Below are positions 24,544 through 33,944 of a stretch of 64,000 nt of DNA, in pieces. The stretch spans positions 2,294,001 to 2,358,000 of the forward strand of contig CP053418.1 of assembly GCA_013127575.1 (NCBI GenBank), read 5' to 3'. The notes below the pieces were generated by a model. The model was not told the DNA's origin. It did no database searches and was given only the letters and a program-made list of their open reading frames with translations. Every line of letters begins with the position of its first letter. Position 1 is the first letter of the stretch. Both the position numbers and the translations under genes were made by a program. The stretch is from Ramlibacter terrae (GTDB lineage Bacteria; Pseudomonadota; Gammaproteobacteria; Burkholderiales; Burkholderiaceae_C).

Positions 24544-26784
24544 CCGAGCACGGCCTCGCCGTTGGCCGCCACCAGCCCGCCGTTGTCGCGGGTGATCACG
24601 ATCGTGGCCGAGCGCGGCCGCGCGTTGTTGCCGCCCGCGCCATAGCCCGCGTTGCCGGGCCAGTGGCTGGTGTACTTCGTCGGGTCCGCCACGTCGGCCT
24701 GTGCGATCGACTCGCCCGGATGCTGGATGTTGACGAAGATCGTCCGGCCGTCCGGCGTCTCGGTGATGCCGGTGATCTCGCAATCCACCGGGCCCACCGG
24801 GAAGCGCTTGAGCGTGGACGACGTCGGGGCGGCGCCCACGCGGGTGCGGACCTCGAGCTTGCTGCCGTCGCCCTTGGTGTATTCCAGCGTCTGCTCTTCG
24901 CCGTCGCCCCACGGCCCGGGTTGCCCACCAGCATCATGCAGTTGGTGACGTCGGTGTACGCGCCGTCGTCGGTCTGGATGAACACCAGCCCTGTCTTGCG
25001 GCTGAAGAACAGGCCATCGGGCGAGGAGAAGTCGTTGTCCTTCGTCAGCGACGACAGGTTGACCTTGCCCTCGTCCGCGCCCGCTTCGGCGCCGAACAGG
25101 TAGATGTCCCGGTGAAGCCGGTGGCGGTGCTCTCGTCGCGCGATTCCTTCATGCGCACGATGTGGCCATTGACGTTGCCCGGCGCGGCGGCGGTGGGCGC
25201 GTCGGTGTACGAGCGCGGGTTGGCGGCGTCCACCTGCATCTGCGAGCCGGTCGGCTCCACCTTGCGGTTGCTGTTGTTGGTGAGCGTGTAGTAGATCTCG
25301 CCGGTGACGGGGTGCACCGCGCACCACTCGGGGCGGTCCATCTTCGTCGCGCCGACGGCATCGGCCGCCAGCCGCGCGTTCACCAGCACGTCGGCCTGGT
25401 CCGCGAAGTCGTACGTCGCGTAGCCGGCGATCGCGGCGTTGGCGATGTTCAGTTCGATCCGGTGCCGGTGCCGTCGGCGGCGAACTTCGCCACGTACAGC
25501 TTGCCGTTGTCCGGTACTTGTCGCCGGTGGTGATGCGGTTGGCGGGCGAGGCGTCGGCACGGTCCCAGTTGGCGGCGGACACGAACTTGTAGACGTACTC
25601 GCCGCGCGAGTCGTCGCCCATGTAGACGGCGAGCGGCTTGCCGTGCACCGGCACGCCGAAGGCCGCGCTCTCGTGCGCGAAGCGGCCAGAGCCGGTGCGC
25701 TTGCGCAGTTCCTGCGTGCGGTCGTAGGCGTCCGCTTCGACGATCCAGCCGAAGGTGTTCAGCTCGTTGCGGTAGTCGTCGGCGGCGGTGGCGGCGCCCT
25801 GGCTGAGGTCCCAGCGGGCGAAGCGGTCATCGGCGCCGGCGGTCTCCCAGCCGTGGCGGCTGGCGGCGCCCTGCGCGCGGCCGTAGCGGTTCAGGGACAC
25901 CACGCTCTTGGCGGTGTCGCCGCCGCGGGCGGCGTTGTCCGTGGCCGAACGCGTGAAGTAGCCGGCGAAGTTTTCCTCGCCCGAGAGGAAGGTGCCCCAA
26001 GGCGTGGTGCCGGTACCGCAGTTGTTGATGGTGCCGCGGGCGCCGGTGCCGTCCTCGGAGAACTTCGTGACCATCAGCGCGTTGCCGCGCGCCGGCCCCG
26101 CCAGGCGCAGGGGGTGTTCGGCGTGACGCGCCGGTTGTACGTCGAGTCCTTGACGTAGCGGAACTTGCCGTCCTGCTTGCGCACTTCCACGAACGACAGG
26201 CCGTGGGCCGGGATTTCCTTGTCGGCTTCGGCGACCGGGCGCGGATTCGGCGTGGTGCCGTTCGCATGCAGGAACTGGTCGACCAGCGCTTCGTGGTTCA
26301 TCGCGAGGATGCCGCGCGAGGAGCCGCCGGCGTCGGCCGAGGTGCCCGCGTCGTTCAGGCCGAAGTACTCCATGCCGTCGTGCTGGTCGCCGGCGCGCGT
26401 TTCGTAGCCGGTGTCGGTGCCGTCGTTGCGGAAGGCGGGCGTGTCGGCCGCGATCGGGTCGCCGGTGGCGTAGAGCACGGTCGCGGTGTAGCCGGTCGGC
26501 ACGACCACGCGGTCGGCGCGGCTCTTGGCCACGGCGTTGAAGCCGAGCGTGATCGGCTCCGGGCCGGCATCGGACCCGCCGCCGCCGCCGCAGCCGGTCA
26601 GGGGCAGGGTGCCCAGCACCGCGGCGCCGGCGCCGCCGATGCCGACGCGCAGCATGCTGCGGCGGGACAGGCGCGCTTCCAGCACGTCCATCAGGGACGC
26701 ATTGCCGCTGGTGTTGCAGTTCTCCTCGCCACCGGCGGCCAGTGCCGCCAGCTCCATCTTCGTTGTGGTGTTCATTGCCTTCAT
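24540..26784 (-). CDS. phoX: PhoX-type (DUF839) secreted alkaline phosphatase, several frame breaks
   Basis: PhoX enzymes are calcium/iron-dependent phosphatases exported by Tat. The N-terminus has SRRSMLRVGIGGAG followed by a hydrophobic stretch and GCGGGGG, a twin-arginine signal with a possible lipobox. Family regions include HDGMEYFGLN, GILAMNHEALVD, NNCGTGTTPWGTFLSGEENF, ESAAFGVPVHGKPLAVYMGDD and, near the end, PDGLFFSRKTGLVFIQTDD. The full length is about 750 residues after repair of breaks including ~24920, 25110, 25460, 25515 and 26105. ATG at 26784 or 26775 are both possible. A PhoB-box-like repeat lies upstream, and pst/pho/ppk genes are nearby, all consistent with phosphate starvation control. 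Confidence 0.88.
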
Positions 26785-26853
26785 GCCTTTCGGGTTGTGG
26801 GTCGAGACAGCCCGGGACGATAGGCAGCGGGCGTGACGACGCCATGGCAGGTT

Positions 26854-26872
26854 CATGACGGTTGCGTGAACG
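26854..26872 (-). promoter_or_regulatory. Candidate PhoB box upstream of phoX
   Basis: On the minus strand GTTCAC and CGTCAT are spaced 11 bases apart (sequence GTTCACGCAACCGTCAT), close to the PhoB direct repeat, about 70-80 bases before the phoX start. A further perfect half-site CTGTCAT occurs on the plus strand at 26876-26882. Confidence 0.5.
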
Positions 26873-26942
26873 ATTCTGTCATCGCTCCGACACGAACGCG
26901 GGCCAGCATAGCCCCGTCATCCACAGACCCAGGAGGTCGCAA

Positions 26943-27068
26943 ATGAGCTTCTTCTCTGCAATCCAGGCCATCTTGTGCGTAGCCGGTGTGCTGGTGGGCG
27001 GCGTCGCCGCCCCGGTCGTGCGCAGCGCGCTCGAGGATTGCGCGGCGGACGCCGAGGGCCACGCCTGA
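26943..27068 (+). CDS. 41-residue single-span membrane protein
   Basis: An ATG with a perfect AGGAGG (26931-26936, 6 bases spacing) begins MSFFSAIQAILCVAGVLVGG, a hydrophobic helix, followed by an acidic C-terminus ending EDCAADAEGHA. The stop is 3 bases before the ppk start. The strong ribosome site and close spacing to ppk argue that it is translated. No homologue is known to me; it may be a leader or a small membrane partner of Ppk. Confidence 0.6.
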   Translation: MSFFSAIQAILCVAGVLVGGVAAPVVRSALEDCAADAEGHA

Positions 27069-27071
27069 AGC

Positions 27072-29159
27072 ATGTGCAATACCGCGCCCCTGGTGGTGCC
27101 CTTCCTCGACCGCGACCACAGCATCCTCGCCTTCAACGAACGCGTGCTGGACTGGGCCTTCCGGGCCGCGGTGCCGCTGCTGGAGCGGCTGCGTTTCCTG
27201 ACCATCGTCTCGTCCAACCTCGATGAATTCTTCGAGGTGCGCGGTCGAACACCTGAGCGCGGCCCGGGCCGGCGAGCGCAAGGGGCCGTTCACCGTCCGC
27301 AGCTACGAAGACATCTCCGCGGCCGCGCACAAGCTGGTGGCGCGCCAGTACGCGCTCTACAACGACGACCTGATGCCGGCCTTCGCCAAGGCGGGGATCG
27401 AGATCGTCTCGCACGGCGCGCGCAGCGCGGCGCAGCGCAAGTGGGTGCAGGAGTACTTCGAGCGCGAAGTGCGCCCGCTGCTGATCCCGGTCGGGCTCGA
27501 TCCCGCGCACCCTTTCCCTCAGGTGGCGAACAAGTCGCTCAACTTCATCGTGCGGCTCTCGGGCAAGGACGCCTTCGGCCGCGAGAACGAGATCGCCATC
27601 GTCAAGGTGCCGCGCGTGCTGCCGCGGCTGATCCCGATGCCGGCGCGCCTGTGCGGCAAGCGCCGGCTGTTCGTGTCGCTCTCCAGCGTGATCCGCGCGC
27701 ACCTCGACGCGATGTTCCCCGGCCGCGAAGTCGGCGAGTTCTCGCAGTTCCGCGTCACCCGCCATTCCGACTGGCGGTGGGCGAGGAAGACGTGCGCAAC
27801 CTGCGCACCGCGCTGCGCCTCGGCCTGCAGAGCCGGCACTATGGGCAGGCGGTGCGGCTGGAGGTGTCGGCTGGCTGCTCGGAGTACCTCTCCACCTTCC
27901 TGCTGCGGCAGTTCGCGCTGCCCGAGGCCGCGCTGTACCACGTGCACGGGCCGGTGAACCTCGCGCGGCTGCAGCAGATCATCGACCTGGTCGACGCGCC
28001 GAAGCTGCTGTTCCCGGCGTCCGCGCCGAGCTACCCGAAGCAACTGGTGCCGGGCCGCCCGGTGTTCGAGCAGCTCAAGCGCGGCGACGTGCTGATCCAC
28101 CAGCCGTTCGAGAGCTTCGACGGCGTGCTGCAGTTCCTGCGCGAGGCCGTGAACGATCCGCAGGTGCTGGCCATCAAGCAGACCATCTACCGCACCGGCG
28201 CCGACTCCGAGATGATGACCCTGCTGAAGCAGGCCGTCGGCCGCGGCAAGGAGGTCACCGTGGTGGTGGAACTCAAGGCGCGCTTCGACGAGGAGGCCAA
28301 CATCAACTGGGCCGAGGAGCTGGAGGCCATCGGCGCGCAGGTGGTGTACGGCGTGGTCGGCCTCAAGACGCACGCCAAGATGCTGCTGGTGACGCGGCGC
28401 GAAGGCAAGGCGCTGGTCCGCTACGCGCATCTCTCCACCGGCAACTACAACCCGCGCACCGCGCGCCTCTACACGGACATCAGCCACCTCACCTGCGACC
28501 CGCTGCTCACCGCCGACGTCGAGCAGGTGTTCATCCAGCTCGCGAGCCAGAGCCGGCTGCCGCGGCTGAACCACGTGCTGCTGGCCCCGTTCCACCTGCA
28601 GCGGCGGCTCATCGAGCTGATCGACCTGGCGGGCGCGGCGGCCGCGGCCGGCAAGGAAGGGCGCGTCGTCCTCAAGATGAACGCGCTGACCGACGAACCG
28701 CTGATGCAGGCGCTGGTGCGGGCGGGGCAGAAGGGCGCGCGCATCGACCTGATCGTGCGTGGCGCCTGCATGCTGCCCGCGCGGGTGCCTGGCCTCTCCG
28801 AGAACATCCGCGTGCGCTCGGTGATCGGGCGGCTGCTGGAACACTCGCGCGTGTTCTACATCTGCGCCGGCGAGGAGGAGCACGTGTACCTCTCCAGCGC
28901 CGACTGGATGAACCGCAACATGCTGCGCCGCATCGAGCTGGCGTGGCCGATCAACGATCCGCAGCTGCGCCAGCGCGTGATCGACGAGTGCCTGGTGGCC
29001 TACCTGCACGACAACCGCGACGCACGGGACCTGCAGCCCGATGGCAGCTACCGGCGGGCGAAGGATGCCGAGGAGCCGGGCGGCCATGGCGCGCAAGCCG
29101 CGCTGATGCGCCGCTACGCAGCCGCGCCGGGCGAAGTGGAGGTGCGGGCATGGACCTGA
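27072..29159 (+). CDS. ppk: Polyphosphate kinase 1, two frame breaks
   Basis: Ppk1 reversibly polymerises ATP gamma-phosphate into polyphosphate at the inner membrane. LRFLTIVSSNLDEFFEVR is the N-terminal family motif. The phosphorylated His and its partner lie in GLKTHAKMLLVTRRE and RYAHLSTGNYNPRTARLYTD, and the PLD-like second half continues to VAYLHDNRDARDLQPDG. Breaks are near 27261 (CGCGGTC for CGCCTGGTC) and 27773 (GACTGG for GACCTGG). Repair gives 696 residues, the usual size. The end overlaps sixA by 10 bases, and ppx lies close by on the opposite strand. Confidence 0.95.
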   Translation: MCNTAPLVVPFLDRDHSILAFNERVLDWAFRAAVPLLERLRFLTIVSSNLDEFFEVRGRTPERGPGRRAQGAVHRPQLRRHLRGRAQAGGAPVRALQRRPDAGLRQGGDRDRLARRAQRGAAQVGAGVLRARSAPAADPGRARSRAPFPSGGEQVAQLHRAALGQGRLRPRERDRHRQGAARAAAADPDAGAPVRQAPAVRVALQRDPRAPRRDVPRPRSRRVLAVPRHPPFRLAVGEEDVRNLRTALRLGLQSRHYGQAVRLEVSAGCSEYLSTFLLRQFALPEAALYHVHGPVNLARLQQIIDLVDAPKLLFPASAPSYPKQLVPGRPVFEQLKRGDVLIHQPFESFDGVLQFLREAVNDPQVLAIKQTIYRTGADSEMMTLLKQAVGRGKEVTVVVELKARFDEEANINWAEELEAIGAQVVYGVVGLKTHAKMLLVTRREGKALVRYAHLSTGNYNPRTARLYTDISHLTCDPLLTADVEQVFIQLASQSRLPRLNHVLLAPFHLQRRLIELIDLAGAAAAAGKEGRVVLKMNALTDEPLMQALVRAGQKGARIDLIVRGACMLPARVPGLSENIRVRSVIGRLLEHSRVFYICAGEEEHVYLSSADWMNRNMLRRIELAWPINDPQLRQRVIDECLVAYLHDNRDARDLQPDGSYRRAKDAEEPGGHGAQAALMRRYAAAPGEVEVRAWT

Positions 29160-29611
29160 TCCTGTGGCGGCATGCGGAAGCCGAAGACGAGCGTGACGGG
29201 CTCGACGACCTGGAGCGCGCATTGACCGGGCGCGGCGAGAAGCAGCGGCCCGCATGGCCGCGTGGCTGGACCAGCGCCTGCCCGAAGGCGCGCGCATCCT
29301 CTCCAGCCCCGCGCTGCGCTGCCAGCAGACCGCGATGTGGCTGGGGCGCAGCTTCAGCCCGCGCGATACGCTGCAGCCCGGCGCCACGCCGGCGGACGTG
29401 CTGGCGGCGGCAGGCTGGCCCGGCGCGCGCGAGCCGGTGGTGATCGTCGGCCACCAGCCGGTGCTCGGCGAGGCGGCCGCGCAGATGCTGCGCATCCGGG
29501 GCGGGCAGTGCGCCATCCGCAAGGGGCGCGGTGTGGTGGCTGCGCGCGCGCGAGCGCGACGGCCTGGCGCAGGTGCTGCTGTGGGCGGTGCAGTCGCCCG
29601 AGATGCTCTAG
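29150..29611 (+). CDS. sixA: Phosphohistidine phosphatase SixA, frame breaks
   Basis: SixA is a histidine-phosphatase-fold enzyme that removes phosphate from phospho-His domains. DLILWRHAEAEDE holds the catalytic RH pair, SSPALRCQQTA the second phosphate-binding Arg, and VIVGHQPVLGE the second His. About 153 residues after repair of breaks near 29250 and 29523. Neither is a clear CCTGG case; the second looks like an extra G. It overlaps the ppk end, so the pair is translated together. The stop is 4 bases from the stop of the convergent regulator gene. Confidence 0.88.
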
Positions 29612-29615
29612 GCGA

Positions 29616-29990
29616 TCAGGCTTTCGGCGGCCGGCCGGTCTTGACGGCCGGCACGCCGTCGAGCTGCGCCGGGAAGGCGGCGTCGCGCATCGCGGCCAGC
29701 GCCATCACGCCGGCGCGCAGCAGCTCGCTCTTCTTGGCCGGCTGGCCGAGCCGGGCGGCGCGCTGCTTCAGTTCGTCGAGCACCGCGTATTCCGCCTTGG
29801 GGATCGTGAAGCTGTCGCGCACCAGCTTCGGCTTCTTTTCCTTCTCGCCGCGCGGCGCCTTCGCCTCCACGGCCGGGGCCGCGGACTTCTTCTTCGCCTT
29901 GGGCGCCTTCGGGGCCGGCACGGGCGCGGCCGCCTTCTTCGCCGCGGGGGCGGGCTTGCGGGCCCGGGTGCTGGTGGTCGTGGTGGCCAT
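29616..29990 (-). CDS. Ribbon-helix-helix-like DNA-binding protein with a Lys/Ala/Pro-rich N-terminal tail
   Basis: 124 residues in an intact frame. Residues 1-55 are a histone-H1-like, Ala/Lys/Pro-rich tail (PAAKKAAAPVPAPKAPKAKK). Residues ~58-105 read DSFTIPKAEYAVLDELKQRA, then KKSELLRAGVMALAAM. This matches the beta-strand and two-helix pattern of ribbon-helix-helix regulators. The start codon lies 16 bases downstream of four tandem 9-bp repeats, which could be its own operator, since such proteins bind tandem half-sites cooperatively. It could also be a nucleoid-type protein. It follows ppx on the same strand and is convergent with sixA. Confidence 0.7.
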   Translation of the reverse strand: MATTTTSTRARKPAPAAKKAAAPVPAPKAPKAKKKSAAPAVEAKAPRGEKEKKPKLVRDSFTIPKAEYAVLDELKQRAARLGQPAKKSELLRAGVMALAAMRDAAFPAQLDGVPAVKTGRPPKA

Positions 29991-30005
29991 GGATCCTCGC
30001 TCCTC

Positions 30006-30041
30006 GTTGTAAACGGTATAAACAGTATAAACCGTATATAC
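30006..30041 (-). repeat. Four tandem 9-bp repeats, putative operator
   Basis: On the minus strand the units are GTATATACG, GTTTATACT, GTTTATACC and GTTTACAAC, directly adjacent and ending 15 bases before the regulator start. GTATATAC is itself palindromic. This is the most AT-rich spot in the region. It begins 2 bases after the ppx stop, so it is not needed for coding. Confidence 0.75.
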
Positions 30042-30043
30042 CT

Positions 30044-31536
30044 TTAATCCGCAACCACCAGCCGCAGGCTCCGGCCCGTGCGCACCCCAGGCGGAGGTTT
30101 CCTCCAGCAGCAGGTGCGCCGATTGCGGGTACGTGCGCGCCCGGGCGGCCGGCAACGTCAGCGTGGCGCCGGTCGCGTCGGTGCGCAGCTGCACTCCCCG
30201 CAGCTCCGGGTCGCGGCGCGCGTGGCACAAGACCACCGCGAGGCGCAGGGCCAGCAGCTGCTGCACCAGCAGTTCGTCGTCGAGCGCGTCCTCCAGCTTG
30301 CGCAGCTTGCCGCGTTGGCCGAGCACCAGCAGTCCGAGCCGGTGCAGCTCCTGCTGCGCGAAGCCGGGCGCATCGACGTGTTCGAGGATGTAGGCGCCAT
30401 GCTTGTGCGAGTCGCTGTGCGACACGAGGCTGCCGATCTCGTGCAGCTGTGCCGCCCAGGCGAGTTCGCGCTCGAGGCGGTCGGCTTCCGGCACGGCCGC
30501 GCCGGCGTGCAGCTTGCGCAGCAGGTCGCGGGCGACGCGGCCGACGCGGGCCGCCTGCGCCGCGTCGGTGGCGAACTTCGCCGCCAGCCGGCCGACGGTG
30601 GCCGCGCGCACATCGGTGTTGGCCTGTTCCCGATCGAGCAGGTCGTACAGCACGCCATGGCGCAGGGCCCCGGCCGCGACCTGCATCGAGGCGATGCCGA
30701 AGAGGTCGAACACCGCGCGCAGCACGCTGAGCCCGCCACCGATCACCGGGCGGCGGTCGTCCTTGAGGCCGGCGAGCCGCACGCGGTCGGCGCTCCGTGC
30801 CTGCAGCAGTTCCTCGCGCAGCCAGTCGAGCCCGGCGACGGTCACCACGCCCGCGGGCAGGCCGGCCGCGGCCAGCACTTCGCCGACGGCGCCGATGGTG
30901 CCTGACGCCCCATAAACCACTTCCCAGCTGCCTGCGGGGTAGGTGGCCAGCGCTTCTTCCAGCACGGCCTCGGCCGCGATCTCGGCGCGGCGGAAAGCAT
31001 CTTCGGTGAACTGCCCCTCCGCGAAGTACTTCATCGACCACGCGACGCTGCCGACCCGGTAGCTCTCCATCGCGGTGGCGTCGAACTGCGTGCCGAGGAT
31101 CAGCTCGGTGGACCGCCCGCCGATGTCGACCACCAGCCGGCGCTCGTCGGACTGCGGCAGGTGGTGGGCCACGCCCCGGTAGATCAGGCGCGCTTCCTCG
31201 CGGCCGGAGACCACTTCGATGGGAAAACCGAGCAGCTCCTGCGCACGGGCCAGAAGACGTCGCGGTTGCGCGCTTCGCGCAGCGTCTGCGTGGCGACGGC
31301 GCGCACTGGTGCGGCTGGAAGCCGGCGAGGCGTTCGGCGAAGCGCGCCAGGCAGGCCCAGCCGCGCTCCATCGCTTCGTCACCGAGGTTGCGGGCGCCAT
31401 CGAGGCCATTGCCCCGGCGCACGGTCTCCTTCAAGTATTCGACCCGCTGGACCTGGCCGTGTTCGAGGCGGCCGATCTCCAGCCGGAAACTGTTGGAGCC
31501 GAGGTCGATCGCCGCGAGCAGGGTGCCGTCTTGCAT
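30044..31536 (-). CDS. ppx: Exopolyphosphatase/pppGpp phosphohydrolase, frame breaks
   Basis: Ppx releases phosphate from polyphosphate ends and often hydrolyses pppGpp. The actin-like ATPase fold shows in AAIDLGSNSFRLEIG, LVVDIGGRSTELILG and GASGTIGAVGEVL. The C-terminal HD-type region has AAQLHEIGSLVSHSDSHKHG. Breaks are near 31305 (CCAG for CCAGG), 31250 (CTGG on the coding strand) and 30084. The last is an extra base in CCTGGGG that makes the frame run through the repeats into the next gene. After repair the protein ends RSLRLVVAD at TAA 30044-30046, about 497 residues. Confidence 0.93.
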
Positions 31537-31545
31537 GGAAGGAGG

Positions 31546-32684
31546 TTAGCCGACGACGCGGCCTTCGGGGGTGAGCATGGATTGCGTGACGAAGGTGGCG
31601 CTGCGCCCCGGCCGTCGAAGCTCACGCGGTAGCCGCCGACGTCGGCGTCCAGCCGGCGCTGGAACGCCGCGAGCGCCGTGGCGCGCGTGACCGGTCCGTC
31701 GACCGAGGCCAGCACGTCGTGGGTGTAGTTCGCCGCGACGAAGCCCGCCAGGCTCAGCGCGACGGGCGCCTCGTCGAACAGCCGCGCCAGCACGTCGCGG
31801 TAGCGCCGCACGATCGGCAGGGCCGCGCTCACCATGGGCACCACCACGGGTCGCGATGATCGGCGTGAACCGGCCGGCGCCCATCTGCTGCACGGTCTGC
31901 AGGTTGACGTCGGCCAGCGCGATCACGTAGCGTTGCCGTGCCTGGCGGTCCGGCCCTGCGTGAACTGCACCAGTTCCGGCGTGCCGCCGACGAACAGCAG
32001 CACGGCGGGCGAGCTGGCGTTGAGCTGCTGCCCCGGGCGCGCGAGGTCGCCTCTGGCCGTCCGGTGGCCAGCCGCATCCCCACCGCCTTGGTGGTGCGCG
32101 CGAGATCCTCGCGGTACAGGCCGGCTTCGCGCTCGGAGGCGAACACGGCGCCGAGATCCTGCACGCCGCTGACGGTGAGCGACTTCAGCGCATGCACGAT
32201 CTGCTCGCGCCGGGCCGCGAAGATCGGGAAGGTGCGCTCGTCCGCCGGCGTGGCGGCGTTCTGCAGCCACGGGGCGGCGTGGGCGATGGCGGCGCCTTCT
32301 GGCGCAGCAGGGTGGCGAGATGGCCCGCCACCGGGTCGCTCGCCGTTCCGGAGAGGACGACGCAGGCGGGGTTGTCGCGCAGCCCTTGCCAGGCCTGCCG
32401 GACCGACTCCGCGCTGCCGTCCACTTCCACCACCGGTGCTGCACCGGCCGGCCGCGCAGGCCGCCGCGCTTGTTGATGTCCTGCCAGGCCGCCCGCGCGC
32501 CGATGACGAAGTCCTTGGCCACGTCCTGCTCGACGGCGGAAACGTCGCACAGCTGGGCCACGACCAGCGGCTTCTGCGTGGCAGGCGCCTTTTGCGCCAC
32601 TGCCGGCCACGCCACGGCGGCGGCGGCGGCGGCCAGCAGGCGGCGGCGCGCGGGAGAGGAGGGGGAGCGATCGTTGTTCTTCAT
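31546..32684 (-). CDS. Type-I periplasmic substrate-binding protein (ABC/LivJ-like), frame breaks
   Basis: A secreted protein with signal peptide (basic RRRLLAAAAAAVAWPAVAQ). A two-lobed type-I binding fold follows: PLVVAQLCDVSAVEQDVA, DFVIGARAAWQDINKRGGL (typical of branched-chain amino-acid binding proteins), PAVLLFVGGTPELVQF and FTPIIAT. About 380 residues after repair of breaks near 32433 (CCGG for CCAGG), 32298, 32060, 31845 and 31603. No permease or ATPase is adjacent. It is divergent from pstS across a region with PhoB-box repeats oriented towards it, suggesting induction by phosphate starvation. The ligand is unknown. Confidence 0.78.
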
Positions 32685-32708
32685 GGGCGGCCGAGCTTAG
32701 GCAGCCCC

Positions 32709-32741
32709 GTGACGGGTTCGTGACGGTTTGGTGACGGCGAC
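32709..32741 (-). promoter_or_regulatory. Triple 11-bp PhoB-box-like repeat facing the binding-protein gene
   Basis: GTGACGG occurs at 32709, 32720 and 32731, exactly 11 bases apart. On the minus strand this is CCGTCAC three times, matching the PhoB half-site pattern. The array ends about 25 bases upstream of the start of the minus-strand binding-protein gene. Confidence 0.7.
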
Positions 32742-32756
32742 CGGGAGAAGGAATTC

Positions 32757-32775
32757 CGTGTCACGGAGCTGTCAC
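32757..32775 (+). promoter_or_regulatory. PhoB box of pstS
   Basis: TGTCAC at 32759-32764 recurs at 32770-32775, spaced 11 bases, with a GGAGC spacer between. It faces pstS, whose ATG is 56 bases downstream, a normal distance for a PhoB-activated promoter. Confidence 0.75.
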
Positions 32776-32830
32776 ACACCCCCTAAAGTCCAGCTCATCG
32801 AGTTTTCCCCCAACCGCGAGAGGAGCCCCC

Positions 32831-33862
32831 ATGAACACGACTTTCCGCATTGCCACCCTCGGTTTCTTGGCCCGGCCTTCACCGGCTGGCCGCCGCCCAG
32901 ACGTCACCGGCGCCGGCGCCAGCTTCCCGGCCCCCTGTACGCCAAGTGGGCGTCCGACTACAACAAGGCAACCGGCGCCCGCATCAACTACCAGTCGGTC
33001 GGCTCCGGCGCCGGCATCCGCCAGATCGAAGCCAAGACGGTCGACTTCGGCGCTTCCGACGCGCCCCTGAAGGACGAGGAACTCGCCGCCGGGGGCCTGG
33101 TGCAGTTCCCCACCGTGATCGGCGGCGTGATCCCGGTCGTCAACATCCGGGGCGTTCAGCCCGGCCAGCTGCGCCTGAACGGCAAGGTGCTGGGCGACAT
33201 CTACCGGGCAAGATCACCAAGTGGACCGACCCGGCCATCAAGGCGCTGAACCCGTCGCTGAACCTGCCCGACGCCGCCATCGCCCCGGTGCGCCGCGCCG
33301 ACGGTTCCGGCACCAGCTTCCTGTTCACCAACTACCTGTCGAAGGTGAACGACGAGTGGAAGACCAAGGTCGGTGAAGGCACCGCCGTCAACTGGCCCAC
33401 GGGCGCGGGCGGCAAGGGCAACGAGGGCGTCGCCGCCTTCGTGGGGCGCCTGCCCAACTCGATCGGCTACGTCGAGTACGCGTACGTGAAGCAGAACAAG
33501 ATGAACTACGCGATGATGCAGAACGCCGCCGGCCAGTTCGTCGCTCCCGACGACAGCGCCTTCAAGGCCGCCGCGGCCGGCGCCGAGTGGTCCAAGACCT
33601 TCTACCGGTGCTGACCAACCAGCCGGGCGCGCAGTCGTGGCCCATCACCGGCGCCACCTTCATCCTGATGCACAAGGCGCAGGACAAGCCGGCGCAGGCC
33701 GCCGCCACGCTCAAGTTCTTCGACTGGGCGTACAAGAACGGCGACAAGACCGCCGACGACCCGGACTACGTGCCGATGCCCGCCGCGGTGAAGGCGCAGA
33801 TCCAGAAGCTGTGGGCGTCCGACATCAAGGACGCTTCCGGCAAGAACGTCGCGCTGAACTGA
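32831..33862 (+). CDS. pstS: Phosphate-binding protein PstS, six frame breaks
   Basis: PstS is the periplasmic high-affinity phosphate receptor. The signal peptide ([14 protein letters not shown] onward) leads to [10 protein letters not shown] and [55 protein letters not shown] and ALLKFFDWA-like C-terminal sequence (here [13 protein letters not shown]) fit the family. Breaks are near 32873, 32888, 32900 (CCAG for CCAGG), 32936 (C run), 33209 and 33606, mostly CCGG for CCTGG. Repair gives 345 residues. It begins the pst-pho operon. Confidence 0.95.
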
Positions 33863-33944
33863 ACCCGGGCCGGCGAGCGTGTCCTCTACACTCCCGGCCC
33901 ATGAGGCCACCCTCGACCACCCGCTGCTGGCGGCGCGCCGGACG

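Noticed and set aside
24592-26823. Plus-strand frames opposite phoX (for example 25439-26158)
   Set aside because: The conserved Tat-signal and DUF839 protein is on the minus strand; the plus frames are Gly/Ala/Val-rich shadows.
29608-31536. Fusion of Ppx with the downstream Lys-rich DNA-binding protein in one 600-residue frame
   Set aside because: The fusion depends on one extra base at CCTGGGG (~30084). Removing it gives a normal Ppx C-terminus RSLRLVVAD and stop, and the downstream gene has its own ATG.
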